DNA of 64,000 bases. Origin: Hyperoplus lanceolatus (lineage: Eukaryota > Chordata > Actinopteri > Uranoscopiformes > Ammodytidae). Under the pieces are notes generated by a model. It was given only the letters and a program-made list of their open reading frames with translations. It made no database searches and was not told the DNA's origin. Of the stretch, positions 30,901-42,900 are shown piece after piece. Both the position numbers and the translations under genes were made by a program. How positions within the stretch are numbered: position 1 is the stretch's first letter; every line of letters begins with the position of its first letter. Where the stretch lies: NCBI GenBank assembly GCA_026929865.2, contig CM049397.1, forward strand, positions 31,754,698 to 31,818,697, given 5' to 3'.

Positions 30901-33129
30901 TTATAGGCTATAGTATTTTTTCTAGCTGCCAAAACAAAGACAAATAAACCCCTTGCAGGCTTCTACAGATTAAGATGTTTGAGGAGTACAAATGTGCCGC
31001 AATGACTTCATATCTCTGCAGAACCAATATCAGATGTTTTCTTTTCTTGTGACAAAGTGTCTCCATTTACGTTGTAGTCCACTGCTTTTGTTTCAGTGTT
31101 AACGTTTAATAACCAATTCCTCAATATGTCTGGCTCAACAAATTGAAGGTTGGCTGTGTCATAATGGATTCAAATGGCTTCTAAAGTCTCACTGTTACCA
31201 TTGCTGTCTGGGTTGCGTTTTCACCAAATCACTGTTTGTAGTTATTTTGAGAGATTTTTCTATTATTTTTTTTTCTAGGTTACTTCTACATTGAATATTG
31301 TGAACTATTTTATTATTTTGGTTTTCCGTCAATGCCTCCGAAGGCACACCTGTATGCTGTTATCAGGTGTTGATCAAGAGACACTAGTTTGATTCAAATA
31401 GCAAATGGAACGCCTGTGCCAAAAGAATCAATGCAAAATATAAATCGACCAATTAACATTTCTGTTATAGACCTGTTCCCATGACATAAACAACGCTTCC
31501 TGCTGTAAAACAGACTGGAAACAGTGCATCAATTGTTGAGTCGCTAGAGCCTGTTTTATTCCGAATGGATTGGCTATGGGGGAATCAATACCAAATATGA
31601 ATTCATTTCTGTGATAAGTCTGATTCCTGCCTGGGGAGTCGGCATCATCTCCTCCTCTCTTGTCAGCATGCCTCAGTAGCCGCATCCTGTACGCTCCGAG
31701 TCTCATGACACAGACACAGAGAGGGCGAGTTAACACACACACTGCAAAGATATGGAGAGGAGGAAGGAGGGAGATATACGATGTGAGGAGAGGAAGAGAT
31801 ACTCAGTGAAGAGACAAGAGCAGAAGCACAGACAGGGAGATGTACAACACTAGACAAACCCCCTCGTCCATCACTGAATCATGTTTGTCATTGTTTGTCC
31901 CAGGGGGAGCTCTGACTGCCACTCTTTGATGGTTTTTGAAAATCTATATCCTTTATATCCCTCTATATTTATTCCCAGGCTCAGAACATTTTCATGCTTG
32001 TGTTTTGTGTGTGTATGTTTGGACAGTCTCCAGGATGCTTTAGCGCAGACGTGATCACCGTAGCAATTTCAAACCGTTTCTAGACAAATCGTTTGAATAG
32101 TTTCTTAAAGGATAATTCGTATTTAATGCTCTAGCTGAAATTATCTCTGATGGTGCAAGGAACACAAGCAGTTATACATAGAATACATGTTGTTAACAGA
32201 CCCTAATGTAAGCCAGACTAGTTTTGAAGGGAAAACAAAGGGTGAACCTTAAAATGATAACCCAAACTTTCAATTCATCAGTTACAGAACAACTTCCAAA
32301 CAGGAGAATTTCATTCAGATCCAAGCAGTAGAAAGCTCCAACTTTAAGTACACTCACATTCCCCTTTACTTACTGCTCCTCCTACTCTATTACTGTCATT
32401 TTGAAGACTCTCACTTTCGGTTTAACCTCAAAGTAAAGTGCTTAAGAATATTTGGTATGTTCACAACTCGTCTGATCTTCTGAACGTGTGTTTCTTGCCT
32501 TGTCAGACTTTGTAGCTCTCTTCGCAGATTACAGCTATTGACTATTGGTGATTACAGGGTTACTAGAGAAGACACTTTGGTCATTTTTACACATAAGCTA
32601 TAATAAACCTCCATTATCCCTTATAATGATGCAGGGGTTTCAATAGTACATGTTGCAGCATTTTAGATAAGATTGCACCCTCTCCCTTGTTAAATGATCA
32701 CATAAGGGACCGTAAAAGAAAGTGCAGGGAAGTAGAAAAAACGGATTAACTCTTTATTCCCTCAGAAGTCTAATGAAAAATCTTTCAATTTAGTTTAAAA
32801 GGAGCAAAGAACACACATTGAGACAAGGCTATTGCCCCTCAAAGCCTTTTGAGACCAAAGACTCATTGATCGGCCCTACTCCTAACCCTACCAATTCCCA
32901 AAAGTTACCACAACAAGATGTGAAGAGTTTCTCAGCAACACCGACCAGAGGATAAATCTCTGTCACATCATGTGGAATCCACATCTCTTCTCAACCAGTT
33001 TATTTAGTAGTAAGTAAGACATTTTAAACCAATCAGGCTGTCAGTGCTAGAAAATAGCAATCGCGTCCATGGTATCCTCCTCTTGCCCCCATATTTTTCA
33101 CCCACTTGGTTATCATACACCAAAAGACA
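27910..33129. other. non-coding intron sequence, no supported gene
   Basis: No repeat family was recognised with confidence. A short open segment at 29103-29161 followed by GTGAGT resembles a 5' exon on the plus strand but has no other support. Frames at 30547-30777 and 31428-31742 run through purine-rich or GT-rich DNA and are not protein-like. Confidence 0.4.
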
Positions 33130-33990
33130 CAGAAATAACCTCATCGTTTTTACTGGTGGTGTCCCACAGGGCTCAATTTTAGGTCCTCCTTTGTTTCTCT
33201 AAAATACCAATACACTGATGATACACCGCTGTATGGTCTGCTTTGACTTGGTAAGACTGCATAAATAGTTTCACTTCTCTGCTGTCTTTCTGACCTCAAG
33301 AGATGGATGGTGCATTACTTTGTGAAGTTGAATGAATCAAAATCTAAAAGTTATTTCAAATTACCCACCTCCTCTGTCAGCTCCTCTACACTCAAAACAC
33401 GGCTGTTTATTATCTAATACAGATAAATCAGTTTGAAAACTAGGGAACAGATATGATTCCAACACATACTTTTATTTTTAAGTATCCCAGGTTGTACAAT
33501 CATATTTTCTTCCACTGAGGGTGATATATCTCAAATTAAAGCATTTCTGAAAGCTGCGGATCTTGCATTTATTTCCTCTGGTTTGGACCCCAATAATTCT
33601 CTTTTGACTTTGGGTCTAATTCAATTGACTGATGGCTACAGCCATCAGTCAATTGCTCGCCTCCAGCTCATTCAAAACACGGGGCCTTTGAGAAACCCAT
33701 GGAAATCAGATCACATCACTGCCACTCCTGCATCTTTACACTGGCTCCCTGAGAGTTTTAGAACTGATTTAGCCTATAACTTTTAAAGCTGGCCTCTAGT
33801 TATTGTTGATATGCTAATCTGTTATGAGCCACAGCACAGCCTCGGATCCTCAGGAAATGGTCTCCTAGTTGTTCCAACTGCTTTATAATCAAAGGTCACT
33901 GGGGCCCCTCAGCTTTTGAACTTCCTGCCAACTCTGTAGCTACTATTCAATAACTTCTTAAAAACTAATTGATTGACTTGTGAATACATT
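33130..33990 (+). pseudogene. decayed L2 (Maui-like) LINE reverse transcriptase relic
   Basis: Frames broken by stops and shifts still show the reverse transcriptase order. GVPQGSILGP (about 33162-33195) is followed by a degenerate YTDDTPLY (catalytic YADD-like box, about 33210). Then come LSDLKRWM..FVKLNESK and, near 33650-33760, IARLQLIQNT and ASLHWLP, a thumb/C-terminal signature of L2-clade LINEs. The family normally encodes an endonuclease plus reverse transcriptase of about 900 or more residues; only the last third remains. It lies in the sense direction of the plus strand, antisense to the candidate host gene. The 3' tail is not distinct. Confidence 0.75.
33622..33655. repeat. perfect 16-bp inverted repeat with a 2-nt loop
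   Basis: CAATTGACTGATGGCT, then AC, then AGCCATCAGTCAATTG: the two arms are exact complements. It lies inside the L2 relic, where other L2 copies would not be expected to have a palindrome. Confidence 0.95.
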
Positions 33991-34424
33991 TGCATCATGT
34001 TTTGGTTTTATTTTTCCATGTTCCTTATTGTTTTACTGTTACATTCCGTGTTTACATAAAAAGCATTCTTGTAATATGCTGTTTACTGTGTTGGTTTATC
34101 TGATAAAGCACACTTCTGTTTAGAACATGTTATGGGAATACATGTGTTTGTATGAATGTTATTGTTAATTTGGAAAGATAAACATTTGTATAATGTTTCA
34201 GTTTTGCTCCGACTAATCCAAATATGTGTTGATTGGAATTTCTGTTCATTTTTCAGGCTGTATTGAATTGCACTGTATTCTGTGTTCCTGTTATTTTGTC
34301 CATCCGACTTCATATTCCCACTGGTGCTGTCAGTGTACAAGCTCCTCCAAACCCTTTTCCTCTCTTCCTCGTTAAACCAGCATCTGCTGAGGTAAGAGGC
34401 CTGATACCCCCTACCACACACACA

Positions 34425-34426
<2 letters not shown>

Positions 34427-34459
<33 letters not shown>

Positions 34460-34535
34460 CCCCCTCCCTTTCTTTTCATTCTCTCTAGCCTGCCATCTGC
34501 CAGAGTTGGACAAGAACCCACTACACGTTAGCCAT

Positions 34536-34570
<35 letters not shown>

Positions 34571-34731
34571 CACGCTTCCACCCTCATATCAAACCCTTGA
34601 TTTTGCTGGAAAAGATTTCCAGTACAGCTGCACATGACCGCACATAAACACTCACACACGCGCACACTACACAAGCCAAAGTTAGCCAGGCTGCATATTT
34701 AATGAGGAGCGCCCCCCCCCCCCCCCCCCCC
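34427..34731. repeat. cluster of (CA)n runs and a C20 homopolymer
   Basis: CA runs occupy about 34427-34458 and 34539-34568, and a pure run of about 20 C occupies 34712-34731. The protein-looking frames in this interval arise from the repeats. Confidence 0.93.
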
Positions 34732-36794
34732 ATGGACAAGACAGCTTGCAGGGTCATAATGGGTTTTGAGCCCTCAGAGCCCCACCCCGCTGCACAGAGC
34801 CAGAGAACTCCTCCCCTCTCCTCTGTGTGACTGGCCTGAACAGGACGGAGGAAGAACAACACACACTAATTACTCCTCTGTGGATCCCGGGCCCCTCCAG
34901 GGTTTGTATTACAGGAGCTACAAGGGAGAGTAAGAGGAGGAGAACAAAACGGACAGGAGAGGACCCGGGATCATTGAACATGAAACATCTCCCCGTGGCT
35001 AGTACCCTTCAATCTTCCTCTCTTGCTTGTTGTGCATAAAGCCCCCTTCACTTTCACTGTAATTGTTCATCACCCCCTGAGTTATCCACAGTGAATAGGA
35101 GCGCGCCTAAGGCCATGCATTGTGATGGTCTAAGCATTCCCCAGTCAAACTCTGCTCTGGAAAAATCAACAGTGCATGCAGGGAGATAGGAAGGGAGGAC
35201 GCCTGAGCCTCTCCTCCTGCCTCCATACTCTCTGGGTGTTGTGTTTGTTTGTTGTGTTTTACTCATTATTCACAATCTGTATCACCCAAAAGTCCATCTG
35301 CATTTTACCATCCTGCAAATATACACATAGGCAGGTCAAGAGAGAGAACAGTGGACGTTGGGAGACTCTGCTGTCCTCTCTCACAAACAGACCCGGGCGA
35401 ATTAGCAACATTATGTCTGTTCACTGAGGACGTTGGCTCTGGCCTGCCTCTGCCTGCCATGCTGTCATCACTGTCACTGAGGGTGAGGCCACTTGAGGAG
35501 AGCTTCCTTCCTGGAGAGGCTCAAGCTGAAGAGACAGCTGGGCCCTGCTCCAGAGTCTATGGCAATTTCCAAAAAAGGCTGCTCGGTGTTTGACAGACGG
35601 CCACATTGCATTTAACTTTTTTTGTGGGTTCATTTTCTTTTTTTCTCTATTTTTCTTTTGTTTTGTTGCCAGTTTCTCCAAATAGACTCGACTCAATCGT
35701 CTGTACCAGGCGATGGTTTATTGACGAGAAAATTGAGGCTGCAGTCATTTGGCAAGATCTCTGTGCTGGGGCACAATGAAAGGGAAAAAAGGCATATTTG
35801 GACTCATTTTTGCAATAAAGTTTTTCATCCTACAAGCTACTTAAATCCTTTATAACCATGCCATGGGCAGCATTATGGTTCCGCTGTAATAGAACCCATT
35901 AAAGACACGTTAGCTGGTTCAGTGTGTGTTTCCGTTGCTTGTGCCGATGTTGGGTGAAATGGGCCATTCTAATCCTCATTAACATAGCTTATTTCACATA
36001 ACAGAAAGTTGATAGTGGGTGTCAAAACCACTCAAAGGTCACCCAAGCAAGCTGCATCATTATGCAAGTACACATACGCAAATGTGCATGTCTGTAAGTG
36101 TGGTTGTGTAAATGTTCTATGTATTTGAACATGTATTACAGTTCTGTGTCATTGCCACTTCTGGGTAGTGTTTTACAAAAGAGGCACAGCAGGCAAAGCA
36201 GAGCATGGATAAGAACACTGATAAGGTTGTCAAATCTAGCAGATGATGGTTGATTGTGCAAACAGGAGCCAAGATGGGATAAAAATAAGAAATGAGGAGG
36301 AGAAAAGGGCAGAAGATATCCATCCTTCACTCTCTTCCACTCTCAGCATATCAAGGCTACAGCTAACCTTTGTTTGCAGGGATGAAAGTGAGGGAATAAA
36401 CATGTGACATGTTGCTCCTTCAACAGACACTGGCACCAAGCCATATCACAGGGGGAAGAGGGGGACAAGACTGACATTAGAGCCAAAGACGATGCAGACA
36501 CACAACCTTTACAGGGGACAATTAACCCAACGTCACACTTGTCATGCCAGCTGGGTTTGGTTGTATGTGTGGCTTAGCCTGACTGAACACAAATCAAATG
36601 TTTGGTGATAAATCAACAGCAAAGTCATATTTTGGGCTCTTAAAATCTTGGAAAACACTGATTTATGGGTGATAAGAGGTCTCTAGGTCGGAACTAAAGG
36701 AGCGTTACATATAACTGCTGGTTCAGCAGCATTTTGTTTGACTGTATTTCAAATGAATTGCAGGTTGTAACAATGGGTTAAAATATAGTCCCTG
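34732..36794. other. non-coding intron sequence with higher GC, no supported exon
   Basis: 34740-35600 is less AT-rich than most of the intron and gives many overlapping short frames on both strands. None has both a splice context and protein-like composition. A conserved regulatory block is possible but untestable here. The left target duplication of the next SINE is at 36783-36794. Confidence 0.4.
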
Positions 36795-36975
36795 GGGGCG
36801 CCCTTAGCTCAGTTGGTAGGGCGTACCCCCATGGGCCTCGGCCAGCAGCGGACCCGGGTTCGATTCCAGCCCGCGGTCGTTCTCTGCATGTCACTCCCCT
36901 CTGCCCCATTTCAACTCTGTCTCTACACTATCAATAAAGCATAAAAATGCCAAAAAATATCTTTAAAAAAAATAT
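36795..36975 (+). mobile_element. tRNA-derived SINE (copy B) with 12-bp target duplication
   Basis: The family is the same as at 24273-24465: box A TTAGCTCAGTTGGTAGGG, box B GGGTTCGATTCC, body TCTCTGCATGTCACTCCCC, tail TATCAATAAAGCATAAAAATG and an A-rich end. The 12-bp sequence ATATAGTCCCTG is repeated exactly at 36783-36794 and 36976-36987, defining the insertion. It lies in the inferred first intron, about 550 bp from the candidate first exon, antisense to the gene. Confidence 0.93.
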
Positions 36976-37518
36976 ATATAGTCCCTGAAATGCTGTTGAA
37001 ATGACGTTAATACGCCACATGGACATCTAAATTGATTACTTTTTAACCAAATTTACTCCAGGTTTCAAGTTGACAATTAGATGTCTTCTGTAAACAACCT
37101 GGGGGCTACACTTACTATATGAGATAGGGTCAACTTGTTCTTCATGTGCCGTGAGTGAACCCCAAAACCAAATTGAAATTCTAAAAGAAATATATTTTAA
37201 TAGGTGTTAGAAGCTTTGGGAATTCAATGTCAAGTATTGTAGAGTCTTGGCATGAGCACACAGCAAGGATATATTGTGTTTTATACAAACGATGAGTTTA
37301 ATGGTTCTGGCACCAGAAAACGAAGAAGATTGTTGATAAGAGAATAATATCGCTCCACAACCACTTGCTGATTTTTTGCATCAACAAGCATGGGTTGAAA
37401 GATATACTCCTAAAGGAAGAGAAAACAACTCACTGGACCACAAACACAATTCAATGGGGGCTCAAAACACAAGTATGATTTGTTCTTTGACTGCGATCGC
37501 AAAGCATTTTGAACTCAC

Positions 37519-37715
37519 TTGGTCACCCTCCTTCGGGCGGTGATGCTGGCCACGATGACGCTCTCCGGTCTGGGGGTGGCCACAGCCTTGAAAGTCCCCC
37601 TCCAAAACCTCTCAAAGAGCTGCTTCTCCTCCAGCTGATAGATACCGGCCGTGCTGCCCTGCGAAGCGAGGGTCGGAGAGGGGCCACAGGGCTGGAGCGA
37701 ACACGCCGGCTGCAT
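37519..37715 (-). CDS. candidate first coding exon of the minus-strand host gene
   Basis: On the minus strand an ATG at 37715 (A at -3) opens 65 codons and two bases, ending at CAA followed by GTGAGT, a good donor at phase 2. An in-frame TAG lies about 13 codons upstream, so this is the first usable ATG. The peptide begins MQPACSLQPCG and includes YQLEEKQLFERFWRGTF, then KAVATPRPESVIVASITARR. It has mixed, non-repetitive composition with an amphipathic, charged middle, unlike the chance frames nearby. There is no signal peptide or membrane segment. The region is GC-rich with a TATA-like box upstream at 37920-37929. The phase matches the exon at 2146-2286. I do not recognise the family. The longer plus-strand frame at 37509-37958 is its antisense shadow. 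Confidence 0.6.
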
Positions 37716-37895
37716 TCTGTGGTTCTTATAGTCTCCAAATTGAACCAGGGAAGTCTACCAACTCATGGGAACACACACACTCGCGTCGGTTGCCTCTCAG
37801 GAGCTGTCCCAAGTACTGAATCGAAGCAAAGTGCTGCAACTGTTGTGCTCCGTCCTCTCTCCTCTCTCTCTCTCAGAGCAGCAGGTCAATGTGTC
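37716..37895 (-). other. inferred 5' untranslated region
   Basis: If transcription starts about 25-30 bp after the TATA-like box, the leader is about 180 bp and ends at the ATG at 37715. It contains a GA-rich stretch (the complement of the CT run at about 37855-37876). The limits are estimates. Confidence 0.3.
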
Positions 37896-37919
37896 AGCGC
37901 GTCTGTCTGCTTGCCGTTT

Positions 37920-37929
37920 CTTTTATGCG
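37920..37929 (-). promoter_or_regulatory. TATA-like box (CGCATAAAAG)
   Basis: The minus strand reads GCATAAAAG, close to the TATA consensus, in a GC-rich setting about 205 bp upstream of the candidate start codon. A TGACGTCG site resembling a CRE half-palindrome lies further upstream, at about 38455-38462. There is no experimental or comparative support. Confidence 0.3.
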
Positions 37930-38301
37930 GGGAGCGTGGGGAGAGGGACAAAAGCTGACCCTCTCCAACTGGAGGCTTGGTATTGTTCTCCCAGATGAGG
38001 GAAGGAGGGGTGGTGGGGGGAGATTGTGTTTCTCTCTCGCTCTCTCCGCCTCTCCTCTTCTGTCACATCTGCTGCTTTTTGGGACGGGGGTGCATGGCTA
38101 GGGGTTGGATGTCAGAGCGCTCCTTTCTCTCTGGATCTCCCGTTAGTAGCCTCACAAAGAACTAGGCATCACTCACAAGACACAGAGCTGGTTTAAGTCC
38201 CGAGAAGAACAAAGTGTTTTTTTCTTTTCGCTGGACTTTCACCGTTGTAGCGCAGAGATGACTGTGGAGCCTACGCACACCGTCTCAGGGTGTCACTGAG
38301 C

Positions 38302-38334
38302 AGGTGTTGAAGCAGGTGTTGAAGCAAGTGTTGC
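38302..38334. repeat. short tandem repeat, about 2.5 copies of a 15-mer
   Basis: GTGTTGAAGCAG is repeated as GTGTTGAAGCAAGTGTTG within the candidate upstream promoter region. Confidence 0.7.
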
Positions 38335-39819
38335 GGCGCGTCTGAGAGGGCAGGAGTGAATGTCCGCTGGAGAGAGCGTCTGTGTGTGTGTGTGTGAGGG
38401 AGACGCGAGTGAGGAGCTCAGCTGAGAGCGGCTTGTTTTGTGTCACACAGCTTGTGACGTCGTTGGGGGGTTGGACGCTGGGGAGAGGAAAATCTTCTGT
38501 CAACCTCTCTCTCTCTCAGTCTCTCTCTCTCTTCTTGTATCACTATGCTATAACCTTGATTAGGTTCACTTCCTATCCTGACGTGTGCCTGCACCAGCGT
38601 CTCTCTCTCTTATATGTTTCTTTCAACCTTTGTGTCTTTGTTTAAATCTTCCTCCCTTTATTCCTTCCTGAACTTTTCCTCCTTTTTTTCTTTCGGTAAA
38701 TACTAGAGCAGCAGCAGTTAGTTAGTCAATGAATCGGTTAGTTGATCAAGAGGAAATGGATCAGCAACTATTTTGCTAATCTATTCGTTTATTGAGTCAT
38801 TTTTAAAGCCCACATTCCAAAATATTCCACAGTTCCAGATTCTAAAATGTGGGGATTTGCTTTGCTTGCTGATGATTAATGAAAAAATCTTATGTTTTGT
38901 CAGACAAAACAAGATATTTTGATATTACCTCCTGTGTATTTGTCTTCTCCAATTTTCATCGGACATTTGAAAAGGTTGAACACAGAATTGGTTATGAAAA
39001 TAAGTTGCTGCTCTAAATTCCCCTTTGAATACAAATAATGAATGAGGTTTTTAGTTTTTTCAATAAATTATAAAATGTTTGTCCTTTGTAAAGTTTGAAA
39101 TCTATGGAGGACCCTGTTGGGTGGACCAAATAATGGGGACAAAATAAGCACTAGAAAGTTCCTACGGTGTTGATTTATCACCATGCTCTCAGCCTCCTCA
39201 TCTCTTTTGGGAGTGACATACAGACCCATCAGCTAGTACCTCCGTCTTGTTTTCCCAAACATCACGCCTTCAGGTGAGCCTTTCCGTAATGTGTTGTGTT
39301 GCTGTTCATTATTGGTTTTGCGATTCATTGCCTTTTTCTGTGTCTGCTCTATTGAACCTGCTGTCACCATCAACATGACTAATGTTGATGGTGAACTAGT
39401 GAAATTTTCTACTCGGAGCAATAACTGTCATCGTCATATCATACAGCAATGTATGTGAAGACAACCCATCTCTTTACAACTGCAGCCCCAAGGTTATTGA
39501 ATATTGAATGATAACTGGAGAAAGATTTAGAAAATACAATATGTTTTACGATCCAGCACAACTACAAAACATCTTCCAGAAAAACTTACCAAAGAGTTGG
39601 ATCAACAACTTTTTGACACCGCCTCATCAACATTTTCACTTTCATGAATGAGTTGTATCCATTGAGTAAGTGCTGAATAGGATGATAAGATATTGTAAAG
39701 TGCTGCTATTATTTTCTCGATTATAGATACTCAACTGTGCACATAGTCTGCCCTATGTTGTAAACTCTATAATCTCTTCCTTGTCCTCTTCCCTCTCTCT
39801 CGATCTCTCAAACATACAC
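38335..39819. other. upstream non-coding DNA, CT-rich at 38500-38610
   Basis: Contains pyrimidine-rich stretches and short frames only. No gene or repeat family recognised. Confidence 0.4.
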
Positions 39820-39838
39820 AACACACACACACACTGAC

Positions 39839-39904
<66 letters not shown>
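39820..39904. repeat. (AC)n microsatellite with one interruption
   Basis: AC run interrupted near 39835-39843 by GAC and ACGC, then about 30 perfect units. Confidence 0.95.
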
Positions 39905-39905
<1 letters not shown>

Positions 39906-42900
39906 ATAAGAATCAGAGTGCCTTGGACAAAAGGCTGCGTAAATCAGCATTACAAAAGGCCTGGCTCAGTGAGGAGCAGCCAGAGTATAGGGCTGACACA
40001 AACTACCCCCGGGGGTTTCAGCTTCTCCCTGCCGTCGGATACCTCCTCCTCTCCTCTCCAGTCTGCTACTACACCACATGTAACACGGAACAACAGCTCA
40101 ACAAATCTCCACCCCTCCCTCTACTTTACTCTGTCTGTAATGCTGCATATCAGGGGATGCTCTAACGTGTGGGACTCACCGTTTGGATATCTTGGTAGGG
40201 ATTATTGAAGTCTACAGGAATGTCACACTGTATAGGCTACAACAGACAGCAGCCCGTGTTAACACTTTAAGGATAAACAGTATGTTAAGACTTCTGGAAT
40301 TGCTAGTGAGCTGTCCCCTAAGACAGAAAACATGGCTGATATATTGACAGACTTAATGTTGGGAAGCTTCGCTACCTGTCTGTACTGTGTGTGCACTGAA
40401 AATAAATCCAGTATATACACAGCCTAGGATTTGTAAACAAAGGGGGACCAGCTTAAATGTCAAAATCTATCATATATTTCGCTATTAGAAATTTTCCTCC
40501 AAATCATTCAGCCCTGATACAAATCCTTCAGTTGAATGGTGAAAATTATTTTTATGTTCCTTTAATATGTTTCACAGGCATGACATTTCTGTATATGCTG
40601 CACCTTGTTTATAACTATGGGCATCATACCACAATATTCCCTCCCCGATAACATGTGAACTTTTGTTTCCACTGATGAGGAGTTGTGTGGGCAGGATTCA
40701 TTATCTCTCCTTGCTAATAGGTATGCATAAAGACAGCAAAATTACTTTGTCTGGATTATTAATGCATGTATTAGCTGATAACATGAAGCCTTGGTGTATA
40801 ACAACGGCAGTCACTTAATGATAAGTGGCTGCTTCATCAGTGTGCTTTGCATAAAGATAGTGCGGAGGCTCTGTCGAATCAAACCAGAGGGCAGAGACGA
40901 GCCGATCCAGCAAAACAGGGAATATGTTTAATTTATGGTGCGGAATATCAAACAGGCGTTTCTGCCACGAGATGAAGTCGAGGTTATATTGGAGGGCTGT
41001 GCCGAGGGCAGTGGGGTGGACTTCTTCCTGCCGAGTGTTTTGTATGAAGTGCTTTTGCTATAGCGATGGTTTCTATTAAGCAGAAAATAAAGATTAAACT
41101 GCGAACTGACAATTTTATGTTTCAGCCTTGCTGTGACAGTAACTGGCTTTGAAGTTGTACATGTTTTCACATACAGTCTGAGGAACTTAATACTTTTTGT
41201 TCATTATTGGTACTTTTCATTTTCCTATGGTTAACATCAAACACCTGAATCATTTCTAATTGAAGCCCTTTTCATCTAGCTCTACGTGTCTTTACAAACT
41301 TAAAGAGAATGAATGTATCTGGGTTGGCTGATTAACTAAGATTCATGTGAATGTTTTCAGTAAATCACAAAAACGTTTTTTGCAGATTGATTTGCCAAGT
41401 GATTTGCAGGCATCAATGCTTAAAGTTAACCAGTGGTTTTAGATTGATCTCTATGGATTTGGTATTGGTGCAAATGTAATAACATGTATTGACTTTATTA
41501 TCTGTTGTGGTAACTTTGAATTGATCTGTAAACTTTATAGTTCAGCTAACGAGCCTTGAAAACTAACTCTCTCCATATTTGAAAGATTTCTGTTTTTTGA
41601 ACATTTGTGATTAATGTTGTTGTCAGGATGAGTAATCGAATGCTTTTGTGCCTTTTTATGCTTATTTCCCCTGGTTTGATCACAACAGCTGTTCAAGTTG
41701 GGGTTCTGCCTTAGGAAGTTCAGTACCAACACATTGCAACTTAGGCTGTACTTTGCATTATTTTTTATCTCATCATTCTCTGAGGAGAAAAAAAGATATA
41801 CCAGATGTCAAAATGGGGAATATTGTAGTATATTGCAGTCATTTGAAAAAAGGCCCTTGCTTGCACAAAAGAGATAAAAAAAATGGCATAAATACACTAC
41901 CAGGGGAAAAATATGAGTGCAAAACAGCCTCTGGATCAGTAGGGGAGCAACAGAAGGATTTATTACATTAAGAAAGTTGAAATGAAAAGAAATGTTATAT
42001 TCTCTGTATAAGACCGTTTCGACGAGTATTCATTTTAGTGCTAATCAATTTCCAACAACAGATTTTTATATTTCAGACATTAAAATAAATGTGAACATTA
42101 AGTTTTGACCAAAAAAAATAAGATATGTACTTCCACGATTTGCACGCGTCAATATATTCTCAGATTGACTGTGTATTGTTATGTGGGATTAAAGAAATAC
42201 TCCACAGCATGTAATTGATCCCAATTTTGGAGCATATATTCCTTTTTTTTATTGCGGCAGTCTTTCAAAAAATGTTTTAGAAGACTGAAGAGCTTTGAAC
42301 AGCTGTAATCAATATCTTGTCCATTGTTTACGTGCTGCGCAGAATTGGTGTTCATAAAATGGTAAATAGATCAATAAAAAGTTTGTCTGTGAACCGCTTT
42401 TATTCTTCCTGCAGTTGCTCGGCTTTATACAAAATAAGAATAAACCTTGAGCTTAATGTTGGAAGAAGTGCTCAAAAAATGTTAAAGTAAAAGTAGCAAT
42501 ACCATAGTGTAAAGTAAAATGCATACCTTTTAATATCTAAAGGATAAGTACAACAGTATTGTCATAAAAATAAAGTTAGAAAAATGGCTTAATATTCAGA
42601 ATGGCTCGTTCTAGTAAGGCAGGTGGTCAGTCCCTAAACACCTGATGGCCCTCCCTGGTTAAGATTACTGATAATTTAGCAATGCAATCAGTGGATGAAT
42701 GCCTACTACGTCTGAGACAATTCTTCATATTGATGCAAATTCTATGCATCGTACCTTTACTTACTTAGCTACCTACTTATATATGATTATAATTTTTAAT
42801 GTTAGACTGTCCAGGATATGGAGGTTCTTATTGGCTCAAGTAAGGTTGGAACAATAATGTCAGAGTGTAACGGTCCGGACATTTTCAAATAAAGATACCG

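Noticed and set aside
37509..37958. 149-codon plus-strand ORF
   Set aside because: It is antisense to the candidate first exon; the minus-strand reading has a start, donor and matching exon phase, while this frame has none.
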